Assembly (NCBI RefSeq): GCF_013370205.1
Contig: NZ_JABWGV010000001.1
Location: 186,001 to 250,000, forward strand
DNA: 64,000 nucleotides
Reading direction: 5' to 3'
Origin: Qipengyuania atrilutea
GTDB taxonomy: Bacteria > Pseudomonadota > Alphaproteobacteria > Sphingomonadales > Sphingomonadaceae
The notes under the pieces were generated by a model that was not told where the DNA came from, searched no databases, and saw only the letters and a program-made list of their open reading frames with translations. Below, in pieces: positions 45,570 through 54,846 of this stretch (position 1 is the first letter of the stretch; every line of letters begins with the position of its first letter). A program made the translations under genes and the position numbers.

Positions 45570-47036
45570 ATGCAAATTCACTTTACCCAGAACCTTCCGT
45601 CCGACGCGCGGCTCATTGCCTATGTTACCGGTCAAGGCAAGCTGCCAGATAACCTTGAACGCGCGATAGCGGAAGGGACGTCGGCAGCGCGGTTCAAGGG
45701 TAATGCAGGACAGGTCTTCGAAGCATTTGCCGAACGCGACGGCTCGGTTCGCCGGGTGGCGCTGGTGGGAACCGGGAAGGCGGACAGCGACAAGCGGACG
45801 GCCAATCTCGAACGTGCCGGCGCGGCGCTTACGGCGAAATATCTGCGCTCCGGCGAAAAGTCGCTGGCCGTCGATCTGACGAATGCGGATCTGTCAGCGG
45901 ACGAGGCGGCAGCCTTCCTGACGGGTCTGCGGCTGCGCGGTTGGCACTACGACAACTATCGCACCAAGCTGAAGGACGAGCAGAAGGCCACGCTCGAAAC
46001 GATCACGGTTGTAGGTGCGCCGGCCGATCTCGAAAGCACGTGGGAAGAGCGTAGCGCGATCGCGGATGGCGTGGAGCTTGCACGCGAACTCGTGACCGAA
46101 CCTGCGAACATCATCTATCCCGAAAGCTTCGTAGAGCGCTGCCAGAAGCGTTTTGAAGGTACGGGCGCCGAATTGATCGTGCTGGACGAAGCGGAGATGA
46201 GCCGTCTCGGTATGGGCGCTCTGCTCGGCGTCGGGCAGGGATCGCGCCGGGAATCGCGGCTGCTCGCAATCCGTTGGAACGGGGGTAATGACGGCGATGC
46301 TCCGGTTGCTTTCGTCGGCAAAGGCGTCACGTTCGACAGCGGCGGTATATCGATCAAGCCCGGTGCGGGCATGGAAGACATGAAGTGGGACATGGGCGGT
46401 TCAGCGGCCGTGGTCGGCGCTATGCTATCGCTCGTGAAGCGTAAGGCGAAAGCGAACATTGTCGGCGTCGTCGGCCTCGTCGAGAACATGCCGGACGGTA
46501 ATGCCCAGCGTCCCGGCGACGTGGTGACGTCGATGTCCGGCCAGACGATCGAGGTCATCAATACCGACGCAGAAGGGCGCCTCGTGCTGTGCGACGCGCT
46601 GCACTGGACGCAGAAGGAGTTCTCACCCCGCGCCATCGTCGATTTCGCGACGCTGACAGGAGCGATGATCATTTCGCTCGGGCACGAGCACGCCGGTGTT
46701 TTCTCGAACAACGACGAACTCGCGGACAATCTCGTCGCAGCGTCGAAAGATAGCGGCGATGCCTTGTGGCGGATGCCGATCGGCGCATCTTACGACAAGT
46801 TGCTCGATTCGCCGATCGCCGACATGAAGAACGTCGGACCGCGCGCGGCAGGTTCGATTACCGCCGCGCAGTTCCTTCAACGCTTCATAATGGACGGAAC
46901 GCCGTGGGCGCACTGTGACATTGCCGGCATGGTCTGGGCGGACAAGCCCGGCGCGACATGGGACAAGGGCGCGACCGGCTTCGGCGTTCGCCTGATCGAC
47001 CGCTACGTTGCAAACTCGGTCGAAGATGGAGGCTAA
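45570..47036 (+). CDS. pepA: Leucyl aminopeptidase (M17)
   Basis: PepA is a hexameric two-metal aminopeptidase. The 488-residue protein has the catalytic lysine segment FVGKGVTFDSGGISIKP, the motif NTDAEGRLVLCDAL near residue 330 with two metal ligands, and RPGDVVTSMSGQTIEV. ATG 45570 has GGAG five bases upstream. The next genes are a DUF2256 protein and holC; pepA-holC adjacency is common in proteobacteria. Confidence 0.95.
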   Translation: MQIHFTQNLPSDARLIAYVTGQGKLPDNLERAIAEGTSAARFKGNAGQVFEAFAERDGSVRRVALVGTGKADSDKRTANLERAGAALTAKYLRSGEKSLAVDLTNADLSADEAAAFLTGLRLRGWHYDNYRTKLKDEQKATLETITVVGAPADLESTWEERSAIADGVELARELVTEPANIIYPESFVERCQKRFEGTGAELIVLDEAEMSRLGMGALLGVGQGSRRESRLLAIRWNGGNDGDAPVAFVGKGVTFDSGGISIKPGAGMEDMKWDMGGSAAVVGAMLSLVKRKAKANIVGVVGLVENMPDGNAQRPGDVVTSMSGQTIEVINTDAEGRLVLCDALHWTQKEFSPRAIVDFATLTGAMIISLGHEHAGVFSNNDELADNLVAASKDSGDALWRMPIGASYDKLLDSPIADMKNVGPRAAGSITAAQFLQRFIMDGTPWAHCDIAGMVWADKPGATWDKGATGFGVRLIDRYVANSVEDGG

Positions 47037-47042
47037 CCCTCC

Positions 47043-47198
47043 GTGCCGAAGATGCGGCGCAAGGGCGATCTGCCCACCAAGGACTGCCAGAGCTGCGGCC
47101 TGCCTTTTGCCTGGCGCAAGAAGTGGGCCGCAGACTGGGAGAATGTCCGCTACTGTTCGGAGCGTTGCCGGCGAAACAAGTCCGTTGTGGAGACTTAG
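47043..47198 (+). CDS. DUF2256 small zinc-ribbon-like protein
   Basis: A 51-residue protein with the DUF2256 signature: basic start, [27 protein letters not shown]. The four cysteines in two CxxC/CxxxC pairs suggest a small zinc ribbon. GTG 47043 has GGAGG ten bases upstream, inside the pepA stop region; ATG 47052 is an alternative. It sits between pepA and holC in one transcription direction. Function is unknown. Confidence 0.85.
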   Translation: MPKMRRKGDLPTKDCQSCGLPFAWRKKWAADWENVRYCSERCRRNKSVVET

Positions 47199-47208
47199 GT
47201 AAGGACGC

Positions 47209-47646
47209 ATGCGGATCGACTTCTACCAGCTTTCCCGCGATCCGGTGCCGGAGGTAGCGGCACTGCTAGCCCGCAAAGTGTTGGGCTCCGGCAAACGGCT
47301 GATCATCATTGAGGAAGACCCGGCGATCCGCGGCGACATAGCGAGCGCACTATGGTCCGCACCGGGCGTTTTTCTGGCGAACGGTGAAGCGGGCGGCGCG
47401 CATGACGCGCGGCAACCGGCGCTTCTGTCAGGCGACTGCAAGGCGGAGAACGGCGCCAGCGTTGCCCTGATCAGCGACGGAAAATGGCGCGAAGACGCAG
47501 CGGCGTTCGAGCGGGTATTGCTGCTTTTCGGATCGGAACGCACCGACGACGCACGCAGCCTGTGGCGCGAACTCGGATCGCGCGGCGACGCGGAGCGGCA
47601 TATCTTCAAGCAGAACGAAAGCGGCGGCTGGACCGAAGGCGGCTAA
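47209..47646 (+). CDS. holC: DNA polymerase III chi subunit
   Basis: HolC links the clamp-loader complex to SSB. The 145-residue protein starts MRIDFYQLSRDPVPEV and contains the conserved GKRLIII, ALWS and RHIFKQNESGGW-type C-terminal segments of the chi family. ATG 47209 has AAGGA four bases upstream. It follows pepA and the DUF2256 gene on the same strand. Confidence 0.9.
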   Translation: MRIDFYQLSRDPVPEVAALLARKVLGSGKRLIIIEEDPAIRGDIASALWSAPGVFLANGEAGGAHDARQPALLSGDCKAENGASVALISDGKWREDAAAFERVLLLFGSERTDDARSLWRELGSRGDAERHIFKQNESGGWTEGG

Positions 47647-47769
47647 GCCGAACGTCCGACGCTCCATTCTCTTTCCAGAAAACTTGCCGAAGCAGCCGCC
47701 GCCGGTTAGGGGCGCGCCGAGCGCGCATCTCGCGCCGCAAAATTACCCGATAAACGAAGGATATTGTTC

Positions 47770-48192
47770 ATGGCGGTTACCCGCACCTTTTCGATCATCA
47801 AGCCCGATGCCACACGCCGCAACCTGACCGGCGCCGTTACCAAGAAGCTTGAGGATGCCGGCCTTCGCGTCGTCGCCTCCAAGCGTATTCAGATGACCCG
47901 CGAGCAGGCCGAAGGCTTCTACGCCGTTCACAAGGAACGCCCCTTCTTCGGTGAGCTGGTCGACTTCATGGTCTCCGGTCCGGTAGTCGTGCAGGTGCTC
48001 GAAGGCGAAGACGCTGTGAAGCGCAACCGCGACGTTATGGGCGCAACGAATCCAGCCGACGCCGAAGAGGGCACGATTCGCAAGGAATTTGCCGAATCGA
48101 TCGAAGCCAACTCGGTCCATGGCAGTGACAGCGAAGAAAACGCGGCGACCGAAATCGCTTTCTTCTTCGATGACAGCGAAATCGTCGGGTAA
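47770..48192 (+). CDS. ndk: Nucleoside diphosphate kinase
   Basis: Ndk equilibrates nucleoside tri- and diphosphates through a phosphohistidine. The 140-residue protein has the family's [17 protein letters not shown] start, [17 protein letters not shown] and the active-site [15 protein letters not shown] 47770 has AAGGA nine bases upstream; an in-frame TTG at 47764 is not used. It is 123 bases after holC. Confidence 0.97.
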   Translation: MAVTRTFSIIKPDATRRNLTGAVTKKLEDAGLRVVASKRIQMTREQAEGFYAVHKERPFFGELVDFMVSGPVVVQVLEGEDAVKRNRDVMGATNPADAEEGTIRKEFAESIEANSVHGSDSEENAATEIAFFFDDSEIVG

Positions 48193-48274
48193 AACCTTAC
48201 CTAAGTTAAGTTCGGCGGCGTTAGTTGGTTAATCCTCTAGGTCGCCGCACAAAACTGATTTACCGTTCTTCCCC

Positions 48275-48733
48275 ATGTGGAGGTTCGAGAACAAGTCGGT
48301 TGCGCTCGTTCGGCGTTTCGTGTCCGCGGTCAACGCGCGCGATGTGACGACGGCGACCGATTTGTTGTCTGAAGACTGCCGAATGGTCGACAGTTCCGGA
48401 GACTGGATCGAAGGCCGTGCCGAAATTGGCCGTGTCATGCAGCGGTTCATGGAAATCGAGCCGGATTTCCGCATAACGATCGATGATATCTCCCGCCGAG
48501 GTCACGATCTGCTGCTTCGTGGTCACGCCCAGGCGAGGGACCCTCAGATCGCTAAGGACACGCTTTGGATGGCGCGTACCGAGGGTGGTCTCATATCGCA
48601 TTGGCAGAGCTACGGGCCCAGTCAGCGCAACCATGTGATGCGTGCGCTGATGCCGGACGAGGTACATTGCGAACCGATCGAGCACGCTACCCGAAAAGAG
48701 CAATCAGGCCCGCTTGTTCACCAGCGCTCGTAA
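48275..48733 (+). CDS. NTF2/SnoaL-like small protein
   Basis: The 152-residue product resembles the NTF2-like alpha+beta barrel: an N-terminal helix (VRRFVSAVNARDVTTATDLL), an acidic pocket region (DCRMVDSSGDWIEGRAEIG) and alternating strands ending WQSYGPSQRN. Such proteins bind or isomerise small hydrophobic ligands, or act as single-domain scaffolds; no ligand is indicated. Its last 30 bases overlap the 3' end of the convergent sulfotransferase gene. Confidence 0.75.
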   Translation: MWRFENKSVALVRRFVSAVNARDVTTATDLLSEDCRMVDSSGDWIEGRAEIGRVMQRFMEIEPDFRITIDDISRRGHDLLLRGHAQARDPQIAKDTLWMARTEGGLISHWQSYGPSQRNHVMRALMPDEVHCEPIEHATRKEQSGPLVHQRS

Positions 48734-49903
48734 CTGCCGCCGGTGGTCGCGGTGCGCGGCCTTTTGCCCCTTTGCAACTTCGCGCGACATCGCAGTAAGC
48801 GCGTCACCGGTCAGCTTTAGGTTCAGCGACGAGTAAATCGCCTCCATTTCGTCCTGCCAGTTGCGCCCAAGCCGTTCGAAATCGACCTCTGCAACCTTTC
48901 CGGAAAAATCGGCAAGTGCATCAGCCGCGCGCTGTTCGCGCAGTTCGATCTTCCTGCGCCATTCGCGTCGAATTGCGTTCTCGTCCGCATGGTCGGTCTG
49001 CATGGCCATCTGGTTTGCGACCAGCGAAACGGCGCTTTCGAGGACGTCCTCGCTGTTTCGCTGCGCGTGAACGATCCGCGCGCTCGGAAAGGTCGTAACG
49101 AGCGTAGGTAGATCTTCGGCAAATTGCGGTGTTTTCATCACGCGCGGGCAAGCCGCATTGCCGCGATGCGCTGCATCGGTTCTGAGGATACGTGCGAATT
49201 CGCGGTAGATCGGCGCAGGATCGCGCGCTTCGGAAAAAGCCGTGAAGGCCGGTATATGCCACTGCGCCTCGACAGCGCAGTGATCGAACGCTGCCGCGAG
49301 CCAGCCCAGTTCCTCGTCCGTACGAGTCGAACCGAAGGGATGGATCGTATCGAGCCACGGATTGAGCCAATGCGCTAGAGCCAGCATCGCAGCGCTTTTT
49401 GCCGGGCGAAGATCGGGCGATTGCGGCGTGGGGTTCCAGCTGTCGCAGAAACGGGTCGCCGAATGAGCGGGATCGGCAGCGAGATACCGGTGAATGCGAG
49501 TCGTACCGGCGCGCATCTGCCCGACGACGATGATCGGCGGAGCGATTTCGGTGTCGGCCAGCGCAGGCTGCTCGCGCCAAAGTCTTCCGAGTTTATGCCG
49601 TTGGCGAACGATTCGGGTAAGTTGACCCCAGGCGAACACCTGGCCCAACTCGTTGAGCTGCGCTTCCTGCGTCAGGGCGAAGCACAGCTTTTCAAGCCGC
49701 ACGCGAAAGTCTGCCGCGTCCTCTTCGCTACGTCCGCGTAGTTCGTCGCCTAAATCGAAGCCCTTCGCTCCTTCGGCCCAGACCGCATCAGGCGAAAGGT
49801 CGGGTACGAATAGCCAGCCACGTGCGAAGCCGGCCGCGATCCAGCGGTTGACCATGTCGACGCGCGGAGAACGCGCACACAAATGCGGCCGTGGCGGCGC
49901 CAT
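48704..49903 (-). CDS. Sulfotransferase family protein
   Basis: The 399-residue protein shows the PAPS-binding 5'-phosphosulfate loop VVGQMRAGTTRIHRYLA near residue 125 and the 3'-phosphate motif region RIVHAQRNSEDVLESA near 280, as in bacterial PF13469-type sulfotransferases. Acceptor is unknown; lipids or small molecules are possible. Its ATG lies one base from the purN stop, so it may be cotranscribed with purM-purN. It overlaps the convergent NTF2-like gene at the 3' end. Confidence 0.83.
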   Translation of the reverse strand: MAPPRPHLCARSPRVDMVNRWIAAGFARGWLFVPDLSPDAVWAEGAKGFDLGDELRGRSEEDAADFRVRLEKLCFALTQEAQLNELGQVFAWGQLTRIVRQRHKLGRLWREQPALADTEIAPPIIVVGQMRAGTTRIHRYLAADPAHSATRFCDSWNPTPQSPDLRPAKSAAMLALAHWLNPWLDTIHPFGSTRTDEELGWLAAAFDHCAVEAQWHIPAFTAFSEARDPAPIYREFARILRTDAAHRGNAACPRVMKTPQFAEDLPTLVTTFPSARIVHAQRNSEDVLESAVSLVANQMAMQTDHADENAIRREWRRKIELREQRAADALADFSGKVAEVDFERLGRNWQDEMEAIYSSLNLKLTGDALTAMSREVAKGQKAAHRDHRRQLRALVNKRA

Positions 49904-49904
49904 T

Positions 49905-50498
49905 CTAGAGCCGGTCCGCCGCCTCGGAGCGGCGCGCGAGGTAGTCGGACAGGATGCGCGGGTAAAGCTGGTGCTCGGCGATCAAGACGCGTTTGGACAG
50001 GCTCTCTGCCGTATCGTCAGTAGTGATCCGGACTTTCAACTGACCCAGCACCTCGCCGTCGTCGAGTTCGGGTGTCACCAGATGTACGCTCACCCCCGCT
50101 TCGCTGTCGCCAGCGGCTATGGCGCGGGCATGGGTGTCGAGCCCCTTGTATTTTGGTAGGAGCGATGGGTGGATGTTGAACATCCTGCCGGCCCACCGCT
50201 CGACGAATCCCGGCGACAAGATGCGCATGTAGCCGGCGAGCGCGATGTACTCTGCACCCGCATCGCGGACCGCGCGTTCCATCGCGGCGTCGTGATCTTC
50301 GCGGCTCATGCCCTTGTGCGGCAGGGAGAAGGTCGCGATGCCCTCCGCCCGAGCAAATGCCAGTCCCGGCGCGTTCTCGTCGTTGCTTGCAACGAGAACG
50401 ACTTCGTAGTTCGCGTCCGGCAAACGGCTCGCGTAAGTGAGCGCGGCCATGTTGCTTCCCGTGCCGGAAATGAAAATGGCTAGACGGGCCTTCTGCAT
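49905..50498 (-). CDS. purN: Phosphoribosylglycinamide formyltransferase
   Basis: PurN transfers formyl from 10-formyl-THF to GAR in purine synthesis. The 197-residue enzyme has FISGTGSNMAAL at the GAR-binding start and the folate/catalytic segment NIHPSLLPKYKGLDTH. ATG 50498 is two bases after the purM stop; the longer in-frame extension to 50690 would lie inside purM. It forms an operon with purM, possibly including the sulfotransferase. Confidence 0.95.
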   Translation of the reverse strand: MQKARLAIFISGTGSNMAALTYASRLPDANYEVVLVASNDENAPGLAFARAEGIATFSLPHKGMSREDHDAAMERAVRDAGAEYIALAGYMRILSPGFVERWAGRMFNIHPSLLPKYKGLDTHARAIAAGDSEAGVSVHLVTPELDDGEVLGQLKVRITTDDTAESLSKRVLIAEHQLYPRILSDYLARRSEAADRL

Positions 50499-50500
50499 GG

Positions 50501-51598
50501 TCAGGCGTTGTGTACGGCGTTCCAATCGCCGCGCGCGGACCAGGTGCCGCTGCTGCCCCTTACAGTGCAGCCTTTCGCGCCGCTCTCGATCCTGCCGATC
50601 CTGTAAGCGGTTTCGCCAAAGTTCGCGAGTTCCGCAAGCACCTCGTCTGCTGACCCCGGCGCCACTGCGAGCACCATGCCGATGCCGCAATTGAACGTGC
50701 GCGCCATCTCTTCGGGCTCGATATTGCCCTGTCCTTGCAGAAAGCCCATCAGCGCGGTCTGCGGCCAGCTATCGGCATCGACGAGGGCGTGGCACCCATT
50801 AGGCAGCACGCGCGGAATGTTTTCCAGCAGGCCGCCTCCGGTAATGTGCGCCAGGGCGTCGATCCTGCCTGCGTGAATTAGCGGCAAAAGGTTCGCGACA
50901 TAGATCCGCGTTGGCGCAATCAGTGTATCGATGAGCAGGCGTTCGAAATCGAACGGGGCAGGGCGGTCGAGTTTCCACCCCTTGTCTTCGGCCAGTCGGC
51001 GCACGAGCGAATATCCGTTCGAATGCACGCCGCTGCTCGCAAGTCCGATCAGTACATGTCCCGCTCCGACCTTCTCGCCCGTAAGCTGCTCACCGCGTTC
51101 AACTGCCCCCACGCAGAAGCCAGCGAGGTCATAGTCGCCGGCCGCATACATTCCCGGCATTTCCGCCGTTTCTCCTCCGATCAGCGCGCATCCTGCCAGC
51201 TTGCAGCCTTCCGCGATGCTGGCGACGACCCGCTCCGCAATGCCGGTCTCGAGTTTGCCGGTGGCGAAGTAGTCGAGGAAGAACAGCGGCTCTGCGCCTT
51301 GCACGATCAAATCGTTGACGCACATCGCGACGAGATCTTGGCCGATTGTATCGTGCCGGTCGTAGTCGATCGCGAGTTTGACTTTCGTGCCCACACCATC
51401 GTTCGCCGCGACGAGCAGCGGATCGCGGTATCCCGCCGCTTTCGGATCGAAGAAACCTCCGAAGCCGCCGATCTCGCTATCGGCGCCGGGGCGCGCCGTA
51501 GCCTTTACGAGCGGGCCGATCGCCTTCACGAGCGCATTGCCCGCATCAATCGAAACCCCAGCGTCTTCGTAGGTATAGGAGCGTTTGTCCGAATTCAT
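50501..51598 (-). CDS. purM: Phosphoribosylformylglycinamidine cyclo-ligase
   Basis: PurM closes the imidazole ring to make AIR. The product of about 365 residues has [26 protein letters not shown], the catalytic [31 protein letters not shown] and [19 protein letters not shown] 51598 is chosen as closest to the family N-terminus; ATG 51610, ATG 51616 and GTG 51634 are alternatives and no clear ribosome site decides. It is divergent from the DUF2066-like gene across about 70 bases. Confidence 0.94.
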   Translation of the reverse strand: MNSDKRSYTYEDAGVSIDAGNALVKAIGPLVKATARPGADSEIGGFGGFFDPKAAGYRDPLLVAANDGVGTKVKLAIDYDRHDTIGQDLVAMCVNDLIVQGAEPLFFLDYFATGKLETGIAERVVASIAEGCKLAGCALIGGETAEMPGMYAAGDYDLAGFCVGAVERGEQLTGEKVGAGHVLIGLASSGVHSNGYSLVRRLAEDKGWKLDRPAPFDFERLLIDTLIAPTRIYVANLLPLIHAGRIDALAHITGGGLLENIPRVLPNGCHALVDADSWPQTALMGFLQGQGNIEPEEMARTFNCGIGMVLAVAPGSADEVLAELANFGETAYRIGRIESGAKGCTVRGSSGTWSARGDWNAVHNA

Positions 51599-51667
51599 TC
51601 GTGCAGCCATACGCATTCGCGCTTGGAAATCCACGAGTGTTTGGGCAAAAGGCGGAGCGTTTTCCCC

Positions 51668-52972
51668 ATGATGACCTTTCCTCTCCTCTCCGGCCGCGAT
51701 TTTCGGCCCCTGCTGCTACCGGCGGTCGGTATGGCGCTCGGCGGTCTTGCCGTCGTCGCGGCATATAACGTCGCCGCGCAGGTTTCCGGCGATCGCGGCA
51801 TCGCGCCGGTCGCCGCCAGCAGCGATATCGAGGTGCTGGGGGTCGAGGTCGATACCACGGGCGACACGCCTGAAGAAGCGCGCGAAGAGGGTTGGCGCGA
51901 GGCGCAGCGCAAAGCGTGGGAGAAGGCGGGCGGTCCCGAAATCTCCGATTCGCAGCTGCAGTCTCTCGTTTCGGCAATTGTGGTCGAGAGGGAGCAACTC
52001 GGCCCCAACAGATACATCGCGACGCTTGGCGTAATCTTCAATCGCCAGAGGGCAGGCAATCTTCTCGGACGCGGCGGTGCGATGACGCGCTCGGCCCCGC
52101 TGCTCGTCATGCCTATTACATATAGTGCGGGCACGGCGACGATGTTCGAACAACGCAACGCCTGGCAGCGTGCGTGGGCGGAATACCAGGCTGGCGCCAG
52201 CCGGATCGATTACGTGCGCCCCTCGGGAGCCGGAGGGCAATCGCTTCTGCTGACGGCCGGCCAGACGACCCGCCGCAGCCGCTACTGGTGGCGCAACATT
52301 CTCGACCAGTTCGGCGCGACCGACGTGGTCATTCCGGTAGCAAAACTCGACTATACCTATCCCGGCGGCCCGATCAGCGGCCGGTTCACGGCACGCTACG
52401 GCCCGGACAACCGGTATCTCGACAGCTTTACCCTGACGGCGCGCAATGCCGAAGAACTCCCGCAAATGCTGACCCGCGCGGTCCGGCAGATGAATACCGT
52501 ATACGAGCGCGCGCTCGACCGCGGAACGCTGCGTCCCGATCCTTCGCTTACCTATGGAGAAGGGGAGATCGATCCTGCGCTCCAGCGCCTCATCGACCTA
52601 GGCCGCCAGCTCGAAAGCTACGATGCGGAGCAGCGCCGGGCCGCACGCGCTGCTTCCGCCGCACGTGCCGAAGCCGCCAGCGGCGCAGAACAAGGTACGC
52701 AGGCGGCAGAAACGCCAACGACTCCGGCAGCAAGCGTCGCGACCTACTCAGTCCAGTTCGCTACGCCCGATGCGGCGGCATTCGATGGCAGTCTGTCGGC
52801 GGTACGCGGCACGCCGGGCGTGCGCGGAGCGAGCGTCAGCAGTACGGCCCTCGGCGGAACATCGGTCATGAGCGTGCAATTTGCGGGATCGAACGACGAA
52901 CTGGCCGCAGCCCTGAGCGCACGTGGATTCTCGGTCCAGCGCGGGGCGGGCGCCCTTTCCATCAGCCGGTAG
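51668..52972 (+). CDS. DUF2066-like membrane-anchored/exported protein
   Basis: The 434-residue protein has an N-terminal hydrophobic segment ([20 protein letters not shown], about 13-32), an N-terminal domain whose [16 protein letters not shown] ... [12 protein letters not shown] pattern resembles DUF2066, a middle beta-rich region, a coiled alanine-rich linker (about 325-355) and a C-terminal domain with an HMA-like pattern but no metal-binding CxxC. purM, a DUF2066 gene and hda cluster in many gammaproteobacteria, and the same trio is seen here. Function is unknown. Confidence 0.75.
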   Translation: MMTFPLLSGRDFRPLLLPAVGMALGGLAVVAAYNVAAQVSGDRGIAPVAASSDIEVLGVEVDTTGDTPEEAREEGWREAQRKAWEKAGGPEISDSQLQSLVSAIVVEREQLGPNRYIATLGVIFNRQRAGNLLGRGGAMTRSAPLLVMPITYSAGTATMFEQRNAWQRAWAEYQAGASRIDYVRPSGAGGQSLLLTAGQTTRRSRYWWRNILDQFGATDVVIPVAKLDYTYPGGPISGRFTARYGPDNRYLDSFTLTARNAEELPQMLTRAVRQMNTVYERALDRGTLRPDPSLTYGEGEIDPALQRLIDLGRQLESYDAEQRRAARAASAARAEAASGAEQGTQAAETPTTPAASVATYSVQFATPDAAAFDGSLSAVRGTPGVRGASVSSTALGGTSVMSVQFAGSNDELAAALSARGFSVQRGAGALSISR

Positions 52973-53667
52973 TGAGCCGCAGAACGGAAAAGGCCGAGCC
53001 GGAACAGATCGCCTTGCCGCTAGGCTCGGCGAGCCCGAGTGACCCGGCCCGCATTATCGTCGGACCGGCAAACAAGACGGTGATCGATGCCCTCGGCGCA
53101 CCGGACGATTGGCCTTTCCGTACAGCAGTCCTGACCGGGCCGCCTCGCTCGGGGAAAAGTCTGCTTGGCCGGTGGTTCTCCGTATCGCATCCTTCGGCCC
53201 GGGTTATCGACGATGCGCACGAGTATCCTGATACGGACTTGTTTCACGCGTGGAACCGAGCGCAGCAGGCTTCGGCGCCCTTGTTACTCATCGCGAACCG
53301 CGAGGGTCCGGACGCAGAAACCGCGAATGAGAGCGCCGACCTGTTCGGCGGTTCGGAAGGCTGGACGATAGCCTTGCCCGACCTGCGCTCCCGTCTGGGC
53401 GCAGCGCTTCATCTTGAGATAGCGGCGCCAGATGAAGAGATGCTCGCGGCATTGATCGAAAGCCATGCCGCCCGGCGCGGGCTTGCTCTTCCGAACGGGG
53501 CACTTACCTATCTCGTGCCGCGTATCGAGCGCAGCCATGCTGCGGCCGAGCAAGTTGTTGCGGAAATCGACCGGCTGAGCCTCGAGCGCAAGGCGCCGCC
53601 GACCTTGTCGATTTGGCGTGCTGCGCTGGAGGCGGTACAAGGGCCGGAGCAGGGCGAACTGCTGTGA
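52972..53667 (+). CDS. hda: DnaA-related replication regulator Hda
   Basis: Hda promotes hydrolysis of DnaA-ATP when bound to the sliding clamp. The 231-residue protein starts at GTG 52972, overlapping the previous stop by one base. It carries a clamp-binding motif QIALPL near residue 12, an AAA+ core with Walker A GPPRSGKS and a Walker-B-like RVIDDAHEY, and no DNA-binding domain IV. This matches Hda/HdaA rather than DnaA. The gene pair with the DUF2066-like protein is coupled. Confidence 0.86.
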   Translation: MSRRTEKAEPEQIALPLGSASPSDPARIIVGPANKTVIDALGAPDDWPFRTAVLTGPPRSGKSLLGRWFSVSHPSARVIDDAHEYPDTDLFHAWNRAQQASAPLLLIANREGPDAETANESADLFGGSEGWTIALPDLRSRLGAALHLEIAAPDEEMLAALIESHAARRGLALPNGALTYLVPRIERSHAAAEQVVAEIDRLSLERKAPPTLSIWRAALEAVQGPEQGELL

Positions 53668-53694
53668 GCCGCGAATAGAAAGGCCTGAAGGCAA

Positions 53695-54426
53695 ATGTTC
53701 CAATCGCTCAAAGCCTATCTCGATTCCGTGCGGGCCCGCGACCCGGCGCCGCGATCGCGCGCCGAAGTGCTGCTGTACCCCGGCGTGTGGGCGATCGGGC
53801 TGCACCGGATCGCGCATTGGCTCTACGAGGCGCGGCTCTACTTTCTCGCGCGGCTCGTGAACCATACCGCACGGTTTCTGACAGGCATCGACATTCATCC
53901 GGGTGCGAGGATCGGGAAGAACTTCTTCATCGATCACGGTTTCTCGGTCGTGGGCGAGACTTGCGAGATCGGCGATAACGTCACGATCTACCAGAATGTG
54001 ACGTTGGGCGGTACGAACCCGACGAACGGAGAGGGCGGCAAGCGCCATCCGACGCTCAAGGATTACTGCATCATCGGTTCGGGCGCGCAAGTGATCGGTC
54101 CCATAACCGTAGGCGAGCGCGGGCGTATCGGCGCAAATGCGGTCGTGACCGAGGACGTACCCGACGGCGTGACGATGGTCGGTCTGAAAGCGCGGCCCAC
54201 GACGGTTTCCGTGTCCGACTGGCTGCGCGAGTTCTCTCCCTACGCCACCCCGTCCGATCCTTGCGAGCCGCGAGGCGACTGCGTCGAGAAGCTCGAAAAG
54301 CAGATCGCCGAACTGCGCAGCGAAATCGCCGATCTGCGGCGGGCGCAGGGGCTTGCCACACCGTCTTCGGTCGAAGAACACGGTACGAGTGCGAACGTGC
54401 CCCCGGTTGGCGGGAAGCCGAATTGA
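53695..54426 (+). CDS. cysE: Serine O-acetyltransferase
   Basis: CysE makes O-acetylserine for cysteine synthesis. The 243-residue protein has a short N-terminal helical region and left-handed beta-helix hexapeptide repeats (GIDIHPGARIGKNFFIDHGFSVVGET), with catalytic DHG and the GGTNPTNGEGGKRHPTL loop, then an acidic coiled tail (VEKLEKQIAELRSEIADLRR) not found in E. coli CysE. The short N-terminus is the epsilon/EpsC-like form. ATG 53695 has an AAGG-like GAAAGG upstream. Confidence 0.92.
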   Translation: MFQSLKAYLDSVRARDPAPRSRAEVLLYPGVWAIGLHRIAHWLYEARLYFLARLVNHTARFLTGIDIHPGARIGKNFFIDHGFSVVGETCEIGDNVTIYQNVTLGGTNPTNGEGGKRHPTLKDYCIIGSGAQVIGPITVGERGRIGANAVVTEDVPDGVTMVGLKARPTTVSVSDWLREFSPYATPSDPCEPRGDCVEKLEKQIAELRSEIADLRRAQGLATPSSVEEHGTSANVPPVGGKPN

Positions 54427-54433
54427 GCGAGAA

Positions 54434-54802
54434 ATGAGCGGAATGAAACAGGGCGGAACCGTACTCGCCTTCCCAGGCGGCCGGGGCGGCCTCAGAGCCG
54501 ATCAGGTCGGTTTCGACAGGCAGGAATTGCAGCGCATTCTCGACCTTTACGGCCGGATGGTCGCCGCGGGTGAGTGGCGCGACTATGCGATGGACTTCAC
54601 CAGGGACGCAGCCGTGTTCGCTGCGTTCCGCCGCGCTGCCGAGCGGCCGCAGGCGCGGGTCGAGAAACGCCCGGCGCTACGGGCAAAACAGGGAATGTGG
54701 ACCTTGTTCGGAGAGCATGGCCAGGTGCTGAAGCGCGGCCATGAACTGGCAGGCGTCCTTGCACCGATGGAGCGGCGTCTTTTGAAAAGCGTCGATGACT
54801 AG
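54434..54802 (+). CDS. DUF2794 protein
   Basis: The 122-residue protein matches DUF2794: VGFDRQELQRILDLYGRMVAAGEWRDYAMDF (split: FDRQELQRILDLYGRMV and GEWRDYAMDF) and PALRAKQGMWTLFGEHGQVLKRGH. These proteins are almost confined to alphaproteobacteria and have no known role. ATG 54434 is eight bases after cysE, so they are likely cotranscribed. A perfect seven-pair hairpin follows. Confidence 0.86.
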   Translation: MSGMKQGGTVLAFPGGRGGLRADQVGFDRQELQRILDLYGRMVAAGEWRDYAMDFTRDAAVFAAFRRAAERPQARVEKRPALRAKQGMWTLFGEHGQVLKRGHELAGVLAPMERRLLKSVDD

Positions 54803-54809
54803 GCGTTGC

Positions 54810-54834
54810 GGGACGAGCCGCTGGCCCGTCCCGA
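54810..54834. terminator. Hairpin between convergent DUF2794 and SDR genes
   Basis: CGGGACG (54810-54816) and CGTCCCG (54828-54834) pair perfectly around an 11-base loop. No T-run follows on the plus strand. It lies eight bases after the DUF2794 stop and 12 before the SDR stop. Confidence 0.4.
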
Positions 54835-54846
54835 ACTGAGCGAAAG

